DNA of 64,000 bases from JACVRW01 sp963746825 (GTDB lineage: Bacteria > Actinomycetota > Thermoleophilia > Solirubrobacterales > Thermoleophilaceae), in assembly GCA_963746825.1 (NCBI GenBank), contig CAVVCU010000004.1, positions 1-64,000 of the forward strand. The letters run 5' to 3'. A program made the position numbers and the translations under genes. This document shows positions 9,198-16,988 of the stretch, in pieces. Every line of letters starts with the position of its first letter. The stretch's first letter is position 1. The notes beneath the pieces were generated by a model. That model had not been told where the DNA came from and did no database searches. It was given only the letters and a program-made list of their open reading frames with translations.

Positions 9198-9449
9198 GCA
9201 GCCTGCCCGGTGGTCGGGTATTCACGGGTCTGTGTGGCACATCGAATCGTGAGATCTGAGTGGGGGTACGACAGGCAGTCGAAGTCGACCGGCGATGAGC
9301 AGCGGCCAGCTCGGCGATGCGATGAGAGCTGGTGCGGTCCGTGTCGACGGCGCATCTGAGCTGATCGGAGACTCGTTCGGTGGTCGCCGCTCCAGGAGCA
9401 ACTGCCAACCGCTCGGGCCTGAACGCCAGATCGGTCTCGCGCTGAGCAC
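9198..9449. other. Gene-free stretch leading to the compositional junction
   Basis: I see no supportable gene here. The base composition is still that of the left block. It ends at about 9445-9455, where the sequence changes to the very GC-rich right block in the middle of an M20 peptidase reading frame. Confidence 0.5.
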
Positions 9450-9545
9450 GGCCGCCTCGTTGCCCGGCGGACCGACCGTGTTGAAGCGGATGAGCCGCTG
9501 GAGCAGCTCGGTGGTGCGCCGCTCGAGGTCCGCGCGCTCGGGCAC
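9450..9545 (-). pseudogene. 5' fragment of an M20 family metallopeptidase, cut at the junction
   Basis: From a GTG at 9545 the frame gives about 32 residues typical of the start of M20/ArgE/DapE peptidases (ERRTTELLQRLIRFNTV then PPGNEAA). The similarity stops abruptly at about 9450. What follows in any frame (the frame stays open to 9222) does not resemble the family, and the metal-binding HxD region is absent. The rest of the gene is not elsewhere in the window. It would be divergent from the acyl-CoA ligase gene by 29 bases, a normal arrangement for the right-hand genome, so the fragment belongs to that side. Confidence 0.7.
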
Positions 9546-9574
9546 GGCGGCAACGGTACTGGCAGCCGTGGCGG

Positions 9575-10813
9575 GTGGCAACCGACGTGGCCTCCCTCCT
9601 GCGCAGCCAGCTGGACCACCTGGCCTCGGCTTCGCCGTTCTACGCCGAGCGGCTCGGCGGGCGCGGGCGAACCCTCGCCGACCTTCCCCACCTGCCCCTC
9701 CTCACAAAGACCGAGCTGCGCGAGAGCCAGCGCCGGCGCCCGCCCCTGGGCGAGCACCTCTGCGTGCCGGCGGAGCGCCTCGTTCGCATCCACGTGACCT
9801 CGGGCACCACGGGTGAGCCGGTGGCGATCGGGCTCACCGAGGCCGACCACTTGGCCAACTCGGCGATCGGCGGGGAGGCCTTCTCGATCGCGGGCGTGCG
9901 GCGCTCGCACACCATCGCCCACTGCCTCAACTACTCGCTCTACGCGGGCGGGATCGCCGACCACATGGCGCTCGAGGCCTCCGGCGCCACCGTGGTGCCG
10001 GTGGGAGTGGGCCAGACGCAGCGGCTGCTCGAGCTGATCCCCAAGCTCGGCATCACGGCGATCTTCGGGACGCTCTCCTTCCCGGCCTACCTGGCCCAGC
10101 GCGCCCGGGAACTCGGCACCGAGCCGCGCTCGCTCGGGCTCGACCGGATCGTGACTGCGGGCGAGCCCGGCGCCGGCCTTGCCGCCCTGCGCGGCGAGAT
10201 CGAGTCCGACTGGGGTGCCCAGGTGGCCGACACGTTCGGGATGAGCGACATCTGGTCGACCATGGCAGGAGGATGCGGGGAAGGGGAGGGCCTGCACCTG
10301 ACCACCGGCGGGCACGCGCTGCTCGAGGTGATCGAACCCGGCACCGGCGAGGTGCTCGCGTTCGAGGACGGCGTGCACGGCGAGCTCGTGTGGACACACC
10401 TGCGCCGCGAGGCGTCGCCCCTGCTGCGCTACCGCTCGTCGGACCTCGCCCAGGTGTGGACCGCACCGTGCGCGTGCGGGCGAAAGAGCCCGCGGATTCG
10501 CATCGACGGACGCGCGGACGACATGCTGCGCGTGCAGGCCGTGAACATCTACCCCTCGGCCATCGGCGAGGTCCTGGCCCGCCATCCGGGCCTCGGCCGA
10601 TGGGCGGTGGTGGCGCTCGGCGACCCGGTCGAGCCGCCGCTGCGCGTGTACGTGGAGACCGAACAGCCGGGCGAGCGGCCCGATCTCGCCGCCGAGCTGC
10701 GCCAGCGCCTGCGGTCGGCGTTCGCCGTAAACGCCGTGGCGCGTGGCAGTCTGCCCATTGCCGAGCAGAAGACCCAGATCGTCCACCGAGGAGGAAAGGA
10801 CCCATTCGCGTGA
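9575..10813 (+). CDS. Phenylacetate-CoA ligase-like AMP-forming acyl-CoA ligase
   Basis: This 412-residue cytoplasmic enzyme of the PaaK branch of the adenylate-forming family should activate a carboxylic acid to its CoA thioester using ATP. The phosphate-binding loop TSGTTGEP lies near residue 75, and the adenylate-binding and hinge region (LLRYRSSDL, then GRADDMLRVQAVNIYP) lies near 290-325, followed by the small C-terminal domain. Four cysteines are absent from the expected PaaK zinc site, but CACG is present near 306. The GTG start at 9575 gives an N-terminus about 20 residues shorter than typical. The enoyl-CoA hydratase gene overlaps its stop, pointing to a shared acyl-CoA catabolic step. 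Confidence 0.85.
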   Translation: MATDVASLLRSQLDHLASASPFYAERLGGRGRTLADLPHLPLLTKTELRESQRRRPPLGEHLCVPAERLVRIHVTSGTTGEPVAIGLTEADHLANSAIGGEAFSIAGVRRSHTIAHCLNYSLYAGGIADHMALEASGATVVPVGVGQTQRLLELIPKLGITAIFGTLSFPAYLAQRARELGTEPRSLGLDRIVTAGEPGAGLAALRGEIESDWGAQVADTFGMSDIWSTMAGGCGEGEGLHLTTGGHALLEVIEPGTGEVLAFEDGVHGELVWTHLRREASPLLRYRSSDLAQVWTAPCACGRKSPRIRIDGRADDMLRVQAVNIYPSAIGEVLARHPGLGRWAVVALGDPVEPPLRVYVETEQPGERPDLAAELRQRLRSAFAVNAVARGSLPIAEQKTQIVHRGGKDPFA

Positions 10814-11559
10814 ATGTCTCGACCGAGGACCTGGGCTCCGCCCGCCTGATCACCTGGGACCACCAGGCCCGCATCAACGCCTGGGACCTGCCGACCATGA
10901 CGGCGATCGCCGATGCGCTCGAATCGGCGGGTGAGGACGAGACGGTCCGGTTGGCGATCGTGCGCGGCGCGGGCGACAACTTCTCCGCGGGCGACGACCT
11001 GTTCGCGGCCATCGAGGCCGACTCCGCCGCGTGGGCGCAGACCATCGACGCCTTCCAGCGCCTGACCCGGGTGGCGCTCGCGCTGCCCGTGCCGGTGGTC
11101 GCGGCCATCGACGGTGTGTGCATCGGCGGCGCACTCGAGTTCGCCGCCTGCTGCGACGTGCGGCTCGGCACCCCCAGGGTGCGGCTGGGCACGCCGGAGG
11201 TGACCATCGGGCTCGTTCTCTCCAACGCCGGCACGATCTTCCTACCGACGGTGCTGGGCGAGACCGCCGCGCGCCAGCTCCTGCTCACGGGCGCCATCCA
11301 GGACGCCGAGTGGGGCGCGGAGCACGGCTTCTTCACACAGGTGTCGGACGACCTCGACCAGTGCGTCACGCGCTGGTCGTTCGCCTTCGACGCCACCTCC
11401 CGCACCGCGGTCGACCGCACGAAGGCGATGCTCAACAACCGCTTCGGCGAGCAACTCGGCCAGGCCATGGAACGCGAGACGCGCAACTGCGTCGAGCTGT
11501 TCGAGGGCCCGGACGCGCCGAGCGCGCTGCGCGGCTTCGCGGACTCCCGGCGCGGCTAA
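10810..11559 (+). CDS. Enoyl-CoA hydratase/isomerase family protein
   Basis: This crotonase-fold enzyme of 249 residues should hydrate or isomerise an enoyl-CoA in acyl-CoA catabolism. The first oxyanion-hole segment FSAGDDL (near 58-64) and the second, IDGVCIGGALEFAACCD (near 100-116), are both visible, and a glutamate lies in TPEVTIG, where the catalytic acid is expected. The GTG start overlaps the ligase TGA (GTGA), so the two are co-translated. It converges with the oxidase gene, overlapping its stop by 4 bases. Confidence 0.85.
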   Translation: MNVSTEDLGSARLITWDHQARINAWDLPTMTAIADALESAGEDETVRLAIVRGAGDNFSAGDDLFAAIEADSAAWAQTIDAFQRLTRVALALPVPVVAAIDGVCIGGALEFAACCDVRLGTPRVRLGTPEVTIGLVLSNAGTIFLPTVLGETAARQLLLTGAIQDAEWGAEHGFFTQVSDDLDQCVTRWSFAFDATSRTAVDRTKAMLNNRFGEQLGQAMERETRNCVELFEGPDAPSALRGFADSRRG

Positions 11560-12818
11560 GCCGGGAACATCCGCCGCGCGCTCCACAGCCAGCGCAGGTC
11601 GCCGCGCGGGCGCAGGCGCCGGGTGGCGGCCAGGCGCAGGCCGGTCTCGCGGCCGCCGAGCATGTCGGTCCAGTCCTCGTAGCGGCACTCGATCGTCACC
11701 CGCGGCGAGTCGGCGCGGCCCGGGGCGGCGTGCGTGGAGCCGTTGGCCACCACGAGGTGCCACGGATCGGCGTCGCTGAACTCCCACTGGATGGTGCCCG
11801 GCTCGCCCGGCGCCTCACGCTCGTCGAGGCCGCCGCGGATCATCTGGAACACCGCGGCCATCGTCTCGGGATCGCGCCGCGGCGGGCCCGTCTTCTCGCC
11901 CAGGATGCCGCCGTACACGAGCTTCTGGCCGAGCTCGGCCCGGCCGCGCGGCTCGAGGTCGGGCGAGAACACGGGCGGGCCGGGAAGCTCATCCATCGGG
12001 ATGCCCGCGCTGCGCAGCTTGGTCTCCAGCGACGCCGCGCCCTCCTCGCCGATGTCCTCGAGGGTGAAGCCGAAGATCTCGGTGTAGCGGCGGTCCCAGC
12101 CCGGCGGCACCAGCACCGCAGCCGTGAAGGGGATCACCTCGCGCAGCATGTCGGCCACCGCGTACCGGCACTCCGGGTCCTCGCGGCACAGGTCGGCCAG
12201 CAGCTTCACGCCGAAGCCGATGTGGCGCTGCTCGTCCTGAGCCACGTTCTCCATCCCGGCGCGGAAGCCGGGCATGAGGTCGCGTTCCTCGAGGTAGCTC
12301 ATGATGAAGTGCTGCCCGGGCTGGGCCAGGGTGGCCTCGATCACCATGTGGTAGAGCGTGATCGCAGCGGCCAGGTTGGGCAGGGTCGGCTTGCGGCGCA
12401 GCTCGGCGCACATCGTCTCGAGGCGGTCGAAGACACGGCGAAAGCCCCAGGTGAGCAACGGCTCGATGGCGGCCAGCCGCGACCCGGTGTCGTCGCCGCC
12501 CACGCCGGCCACCTCGTGCATGAAGCGGCTGAAGAAGACGGCATGGCGGGCCTCATCGACCTGCTGGGTGGCGAGGAAGTACTTCTGCTCCTCGCGCGGC
12601 GCGGCGTCGATGTAGGGCGACAGGCCGTCGGCCACGGCGTCCTCGCCCCAGAAGAACAGCGCGTAGTTCCACAGGGCGGCCTCACGCTCGAGGTCGGAGA
12701 ACACCTCGCGCCAGTGGCGGGCGTCCTCGGCGAAGTCGATCTCCGTGGCGCTCCAGTTGCCGGCCTCCCAGCGCGCGTAGAGATCCTCGTAGCTGATTTT
12801 GTCGGCTGCCGTGCGCAT
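11556..12818 (-). CDS. R2-like diiron oxidase with C-terminal SCP2-type domain
   Basis: The protein has 420 residues. Residues 1-290 form a ribonucleotide-reductase-R2-like four-helix metal site: E59 (GEDAV), E89 and H92 (DEARH), E161 (MVIEATL), E196 and H199 (DEQRH). The catalytic reductase partner is absent, so an R2-like ligand-binding oxidase role (two-electron oxidation of a lipid-like substrate) fits better than nucleotide reduction. The last ~110 residues resemble an SCP2 sterol/lipid carrier domain. The ATG at 12818 lies 2 bases from the left arm of the shared operator; an in-frame ATG at 12836 would add six residues and cross the operator. It is divergent from the TetR gene at 12835. 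Confidence 0.75.
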   Translation of the reverse strand: MRTAADKISYEDLYARWEAGNWSATEIDFAEDARHWREVFSDLEREAALWNYALFFWGEDAVADGLSPYIDAAPREEQKYFLATQQVDEARHAVFFSRFMHEVAGVGGDDTGSRLAAIEPLLTWGFRRVFDRLETMCAELRRKPTLPNLAAAITLYHMVIEATLAQPGQHFIMSYLEERDLMPGFRAGMENVAQDEQRHIGFGVKLLADLCREDPECRYAVADMLREVIPFTAAVLVPPGWDRRYTEIFGFTLEDIGEEGAASLETKLRSAGIPMDELPGPPVFSPDLEPRGRAELGQKLVYGGILGEKTGPPRRDPETMAAVFQMIRGGLDEREAPGEPGTIQWEFSDADPWHLVVANGSTHAAPGRADSPRVTIECRYEDWTDMLGGRETGLRLAATRRLRPRGDLRWLWSARRMFPA

Positions 12819-12819
12819 C

Positions 12820-12854
12820 GGTACATTTGTTCTCATGGCCGGAACAAATGTACC
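12820..12854. promoter_or_regulatory. Perfect 12-base inverted repeat between the oxidase and TetR genes
   Basis: GGTACATTTGTT (12820-12831) and AACAAATGTACC (12843-12854) are exact inverted copies separated by 11 bases. The repeat is AT-rich against a very GC-rich background. The right arm covers codons 3-7 of the TetR gene and the left arm abuts the oxidase start codon, so one bound dimer could control both transcripts. Such placement implies very short or absent leaders. Confidence 0.85.
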
Positions 12855-13449
12855 GAAGGGAGCGGCTCGGCGCGAGCCCATCCTGCGGGCGACGCTTGCC
12901 CTGATCGGTGAGCGCGGCCCGGACGCGGTCACCCACCGCGCTGTGGCCGAGCGCGCGCAGCTGCCCGTGGCGGCCACCACGTACTGGTTCGAGTCCAAGG
13001 AGCAGCTGCTGCAGGAGGCCCTGCGCCTGGTGGCCCGGGAGGAGACCGAACGCCTGGAGCGGCTCGTGATCGACCTGGCCCCGCGGCGCCTCGACGCGGC
13101 CGAATGGGCCCGCGCCGTGGCCGCGACGCTGGCTGCCGACCTGCAGGACGACCCCGTCCGGCACGTCGCCCTGATCGAGCTCGTCCTGGAGGGGACCCGG
13201 CGCCCCGAGCTGCGCGACGAGGTCGTCCGCTGGCGGACCGCCCACCTGCGCCTGGCCGAGCTCGGGCTGCGGGCCGCGGGCTCGCCCGACCCCGCCGCCG
13301 ATGCCCCGCTCGTGGTGGCCACCCTCACGGGCCTGGTGCTCGGTCAACTGGCCAGCCCGCACCCGGACTTCGAGTACGCGGTGCTGCGGCCGGCGCTCGA
13401 GCGCCTGTTCGCGCCGCTGGTCGAAGGCGCGCCGACACCGGCCAACTGA
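12835..13449 (+). CDS. TetR family transcriptional regulator of the divergent oxidase
   Basis: This 204-residue repressor has its TetR helix-turn-helix in residues ~12-57 (ALIGERGPDAVTHRAVAERAQLP, then TTYWFESKEQLL). The ATG at 12835 is chosen because the DNA-binding domain begins about ten residues later as usual; earlier in-frame starts would run back through the operator into the oxidase gene. It faces the R2-like oxidase across a perfect 12-base inverted repeat, which is almost certainly its operator. The haloalkane-dehalogenase-like gene follows 18 bases downstream and may be co-transcribed. Confidence 0.85.
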   Translation: MAGTNVPKGAARREPILRATLALIGERGPDAVTHRAVAERAQLPVAATTYWFESKEQLLQEALRLVAREETERLERLVIDLAPRRLDAAEWARAVAATLAADLQDDPVRHVALIELVLEGTRRPELRDEVVRWRTAHLRLAELGLRAAGSPDPAADAPLVVATLTGLVLGQLASPHPDFEYAVLRPALERLFAPLVEGAPTPAN

Positions 13450-13467
13450 ATCGGTAATGCTGACCCG

Positions 13468-14256
13468 GTGAAGAGCGCCGGCGGACTCGCCTACCGCGAG
13501 AGCGGACCTCCCGACGCTCCGCCTGTGCTGCTCGTGCACGGCTACCCGGAGTCCTCCTACATGTGGCGCACCGCCCTCGAGGCGGTGGGCGAAGCGGGCC
13601 GACATGCCATAGCGCCCGACCTCGCCGGCTTCGGCGACTCCGAGCCCGACCGCCCCGGGACGTGGGAGCGCCACGTGGAGTCGATCGAGCGCCTGCGCCA
13701 GGAGCTCGGCATCGAGCGCTGCGTGCTGGTGGTGCACGACTGGGGCGGCCTGATCGGGCTGCGCTGGGCCTGCGAGCACCCGGAGGCCATCGAGGCCATG
13801 GTGATCAGCTCCACCGGCTTCTTCCCCGACGGGAAGTGGCACGGCATGGCCGAGGCGCTGCGCACGCCGGACACGGGCGAGCAGGTGGTGGACGCGATCG
13901 ACCGCGACGGCTTCGCGGGCCTGCTGCGTTCGCTGAGCCCATCCTTGGGCGACGACGCGATCGACGAGTACTGGAAGGCCTACGCCGACGAGGACCGCCG
14001 CCACGGTCAGCTCGATCTCTACCGCTCCGGCGACTTCGAGGCGCTCGAGCAGTACGACCTCGCGAGCGTGGACCGGCCGGTGCTGCTGGTGTGGGGGGCG
14101 AAGGACGAGTTCGCGCCGCCGGCCGGCGCCCATCGCTTCGAGAGCGAGCTGGCCGACACCGAGCTGGTGCTGATCGAGGAGGCCGGGCATTTCGTCTGGG
14201 AGGACGCCCCCGAGGAGTGCGCCACCGCGCTGACGGGCTTCCTGGGCCGCCTTTAA
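13468..14256 (+). CDS. Alpha/beta hydrolase, haloalkane dehalogenase-like
   Basis: This 262-residue cytoplasmic hydrolase has the oxyanion segment HGYPES (24-29), the nucleophile elbow VHDWGG with aspartate D91 followed by tryptophan W92, a likely acid D213 (GAKDEF) and H241 (EAGHFVWED). Aspartate as nucleophile and the adjacent tryptophan are hallmarks of haloalkane dehalogenases and epoxide hydrolases. I favour the dehalogenase side because the elbow is DWGG, but the substrate is unproven. It starts at GTG 13468, just after the TetR gene, and may be part of the same lipid or xenobiotic response. Confidence 0.75.
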   Translation: MKSAGGLAYRESGPPDAPPVLLVHGYPESSYMWRTALEAVGEAGRHAIAPDLAGFGDSEPDRPGTWERHVESIERLRQELGIERCVLVVHDWGGLIGLRWACEHPEAIEAMVISSTGFFPDGKWHGMAEALRTPDTGEQVVDAIDRDGFAGLLRSLSPSLGDDAIDEYWKAYADEDRRHGQLDLYRSGDFEALEQYDLASVDRPVLLVWGAKDEFAPPAGAHRFESELADTELVLIEEAGHFVWEDAPEECATALTGFLGRL

Positions 14257-14288
14257 AGAAGCTCCCGCGGCAGCCGATCAAGGGGGTC

Positions 14289-15074
14289 ATGAAGCGCGAG
14301 ATCTCCCGCCTGCGGCCATCCCCTTCGATGGCAGTCGCTCTGATCGCCCTGTTCATCTCGCTCGGAGGCGTTTCCTACGGCGTCGCCACGGGCTCGGTCG
14401 ACAGCCGCGAGCTCAAGAACAACGCGGTGGCCTCGAAGGACCTGAGGAACAACAACGTGCGCAGTGGCGACATTCGCAACGGCACGCTGCTCGGCAGCGA
14501 CGTCAAGGACGGCAGCCTCGGTGGCGCCGACGTAGCGGAGGAAAGGCTCGAGGCCGGCAAGGTCCCCAAGGTGCCGGCTGCTGGCCGGGCGGACACCGCC
14601 GGGCGGGCCGACACGGCCGCCAGCGCCGATGCGGCGAGCTCGGTCAGCGGAGCGAGCATCCGGCGGATCGACTTTCGCCCCGCTCTCGACGCTCCGAGCA
14701 CCGAGATCCTCAACTTCAACGGCCTGACGCTGCGGGCCACGTGCAATGCCGGCGGCCCCCCCGTCTTCGCCTCCACCCTAGGAGTATTCGCACGGACCGA
14801 TGGCGGCGATGCGGACCTGATCAGCGAGACCCGCCGCCCGTTCAACAACGACCAGGCCGACGAAGAGGTCGCCAACGGGGTTCTATTGAGCAGGGGCTTC
14901 GGCACCGGCGCGGGCGACTTCAACGACGTGCAGCTGATCACGAGCGGAGTCCCTGAGGGCGAGAACGGTACGACCCATTTCCGCGCCTCAGACGGTCGGA
15001 CGGTCGTGGTTCACTGGTCGGCCAGCGACTTCAACCGCCCGTGCTCATTCGTGGGATACGCCGTCGGGTTCTAG
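14289..15074 (+). CDS. Secreted or anchored protein with repeated NN/S-type motif, Thermoleophilia-type
   Basis: This 261-residue protein has a short basic N-terminus and one hydrophobic segment at about 14-32 (MAVALIALFISLGGVSYGVA) acting as a signal peptide or anchor. Residues ~36-80 are a repeating pattern of the type S-x-D-L/I-R-N-N/G-x-V, a short beta-helix-like array. A beta-rich C-terminal domain with two cysteines follows. From general knowledge, many paralogues with this layout occur in Solirubrobacterales, so it is a lineage marker. Its function is unknown. It stands alone, 33 bases after the hydrolase. Confidence 0.7.
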   Translation: MKREISRLRPSPSMAVALIALFISLGGVSYGVATGSVDSRELKNNAVASKDLRNNNVRSGDIRNGTLLGSDVKDGSLGGADVAEERLEAGKVPKVPAAGRADTAGRADTAASADAASSVSGASIRRIDFRPALDAPSTEILNFNGLTLRATCNAGGPPVFASTLGVFARTDGGDADLISETRRPFNNDQADEEVANGVLLSRGFGTGAGDFNDVQLITSGVPEGENGTTHFRASDGRTVVVHWSASDFNRPCSFVGYAVGF

Positions 15075-15197
15075 AAGCACCGCGGCGCTGACGACCGGTC
15101 TTGTCAGAATCCCCGCATCGAGCGACTCTTCGACCTAGAGGACTCGGCCGGCGGGCAGACTCCCGTCCCCGCCGGGGACCTCCCGCTGGCGGCCCGC

Positions 15198-16451
15198 ATG
15201 CGGCCGGGCTCGCTCGGGGAGTTCGTGGGCCAGGAGCACCTGCTGGGCCGGGGCTCGGCGCTGCGCACCGCGATCGAGGAGGGCCGGCCGCACTCGATGA
15301 TCCTCTACGGGCCGCCCGGCACCGGCAAGACCACCCTGGCCCGCCTGCTGGCGGTGAACGCCCGGGCCGCCTTCGAGGAGGCCTCGGCGGTGAACGCGGG
15401 CCGCGCCGAGGTGCGCGAGGTGCTCGCGCGGGCGGAGCATCGCCGCCAGACGGCCAACGAGCCCACGATCTTCTTCCTCGACGAGATCCACCGCTTCAAC
15501 AAGGCCCAGCAGGACACGCTCCTGCCCGCCGTCGAGGAGGGCCTCGTGACCCTGGTGGGCGCCACCACCGAGAACCCCTACTTCGAGGTCAACTCGGCGC
15601 TCCTGTCGCGCTGTCGGGTCTACGAGCTGCAGGCCCTGGGCGACGAGCACGTGCTGGCCCTGCTGCGCCGCGCGCTGGGCGACGAGCGGGGCATCACCGA
15701 TGCTCCGGAAGTCAATGACGACGCGCTCGAGTTCCTCGCCGCGCGGGCGGCGGGCGACGCGCGCACCGCGCTATCCGCGCTGGAGCTCGCCACCGAAACG
15801 GTGGCCGACGGAAAGGCGGTGACGCTTCAGGTGGCCGAGGACGCGCTGCAGCGCAGCGCGATCCTCTACGACAAGCAGGGCGACAAGCACTACGACCTGA
15901 TCTCGGCGTGGATCAAGTCCACGCGCGGCTCGGATCCCGATGCCTCACTGCTCTACCTGGCCGCCATGATCGAGGGCGGCGAGGACCCGCGCTTCATCGC
16001 GCGCCGAATGGTGGTGCTGGCCAGCGAGGACGTCGGGAACGCCGACCCGCGCGCGCTCGAGGTGGCGGTGAACGTCGCCCACGCGGTGGAGCACGTGGGG
16101 ATGCCCGAGTGCGCGCTCAACCTCGCCCAGGCGGCGGTCTACCTCGCGCTGGCGCCGAAGTCGAACGCCTCGTACAAGGCATTGGGCCGGGCGCGCGAGT
16201 GGGTGCGCGAGAACGGCACGCCGATACCCCCGCCCGCGCTGCAGAGCGCGGCCTACCCGGGGGCGAAGAAGCTGGGGCGCGGCCGGGGCTACGACTATCC
16301 CCACGACCGCCCCGAGGGGGTCTCCGACCAGGAGCTGATGCCCGACGAGGCGATCGGCGAGCGCTTCCTCGAGCTCAGCGAGCACGGGGACGAGCGCCAG
16401 CTGCGCGAGCGCTACGAGCGCATCCTCAGGTCACGCGGCCGAGAGCCCTAG
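15198..16451 (+). CDS. rarA: Replication-associated recombination protein A (AAA ATPase)
   Basis: RarA/MgsA is a clamp-loader-like ATPase that acts at stalled replication forks. Walker A is GPPGTGKTT at 38-46, Walker B FFLDEIHRF lies near 96, and the arginine-finger segment SALLSRCRVYEL and the C-terminal MgsA domain (through PHDRPEGVSDQEL) are complete. The first standard start is the ATG at 15198, giving 417 residues. However, family-like sequence (ERLFDLED...LAAR) continues upstream in frame to an ATC codon at 15117, with no ATG, GTG or TTG between. Either an unusual start or a lost base is possible. Confidence 0.92.
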   Translation: MRPGSLGEFVGQEHLLGRGSALRTAIEEGRPHSMILYGPPGTGKTTLARLLAVNARAAFEEASAVNAGRAEVREVLARAEHRRQTANEPTIFFLDEIHRFNKAQQDTLLPAVEEGLVTLVGATTENPYFEVNSALLSRCRVYELQALGDEHVLALLRRALGDERGITDAPEVNDDALEFLAARAAGDARTALSALELATETVADGKAVTLQVAEDALQRSAILYDKQGDKHYDLISAWIKSTRGSDPDASLLYLAAMIEGGEDPRFIARRMVVLASEDVGNADPRALEVAVNVAHAVEHVGMPECALNLAQAAVYLALAPKSNASYKALGRAREWVRENGTPIPPPALQSAAYPGAKKLGRGRGYDYPHDRPEGVSDQELMPDEAIGERFLELSEHGDERQLRERYERILRSRGREP

Positions 16452-16457
16452 GCCGGC

Positions 16458-16925
16458 TCAGCCATCGACGGCCGTCTTGAGCGCGTTCTCGGCCGCGGTG
16501 ATCTCCTGGCCGCTCTGGACCAGCTCCTGCGCGGCCGACTGAGCTTTCTCCGGATCGTTCGACTTGGCCGCCTGAGCCATCGTGCGCAGGTCCCCGACGC
16601 CCGTCTCGAGCGCGGCGAGCAGGGTGTCGAACTCCTTCTTGGCGTCCTCCGGAGGCTCGAGGCCGGCGATGTCGGCCCGGGCCTTGTCGGCCGCATCGGC
16701 GATTCCGTCGAGCTCCTTGGCGATCGCGGCGTTGGACTGGCCCGCGCCGCCGGACGTGGCGGTGCCGATCTCGCTGTTGATCTTGGTGAGCTTGTTGACC
16801 GCCGCGTTGTAGTCCTCGCGGAACTGGTTGCTGTCGTCGCCGCCGCAGCCGGCGATGGGAAGGGCGAGCGCCAGGGCGCAGGTGACGGCGGCAATCGAAG
16901 TGAGGGGGCGGGGCCTACGGATCAT
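16458..16925 (-). CDS. Small lipoprotein, helical
   Basis: This 155-residue protein has a signal peptide with basic start, hydrophobic core and a lipobox ending IAGC near residue 27, so it should be lipid-anchored on the outer face. The mature part is almost entirely charged helix (alanine, glutamate, lysine rich) with heptad-like spacing. I recognise no domain. It is convergent with rarA, separated by 6 bases. Confidence 0.65.
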   Translation of the reverse strand: MIRRPRPLTSIAAVTCALALALPIAGCGGDDSNQFREDYNAAVNKLTKINSEIGTATSGGAGQSNAAIAKELDGIADAADKARADIAGLEPPEDAKKEFDTLLAALETGVGDLRTMAQAAKSNDPEKAQSAAQELVQSGQEITAAENALKTAVDG

Positions 16926-16988
16926 GGGGGTTCCTTGGTCTGGTGACTCCCTAATCGGACGGGCCAGGCGCTGCTTTAGGGTGCAGCC

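Noticed and set aside
9295..9816. 173-codon plus-strand frame across the junction
   Set aside because: It joins two compositionally different segments, and its second half is a shifted reading of the acyl-CoA ligase.
9149..10786. 545-codon open frame on the minus strand
   Set aside because: It is antisense to the acyl-CoA ligase and crosses the compositional junction. Only chance openness supports it.
11556..12818. Ribonucleotide reductase small subunit (NrdB)
   Set aside because: No large subunit is nearby and an SCP2-like domain is attached. A ligand-binding oxidase of the same superfamily fits better.
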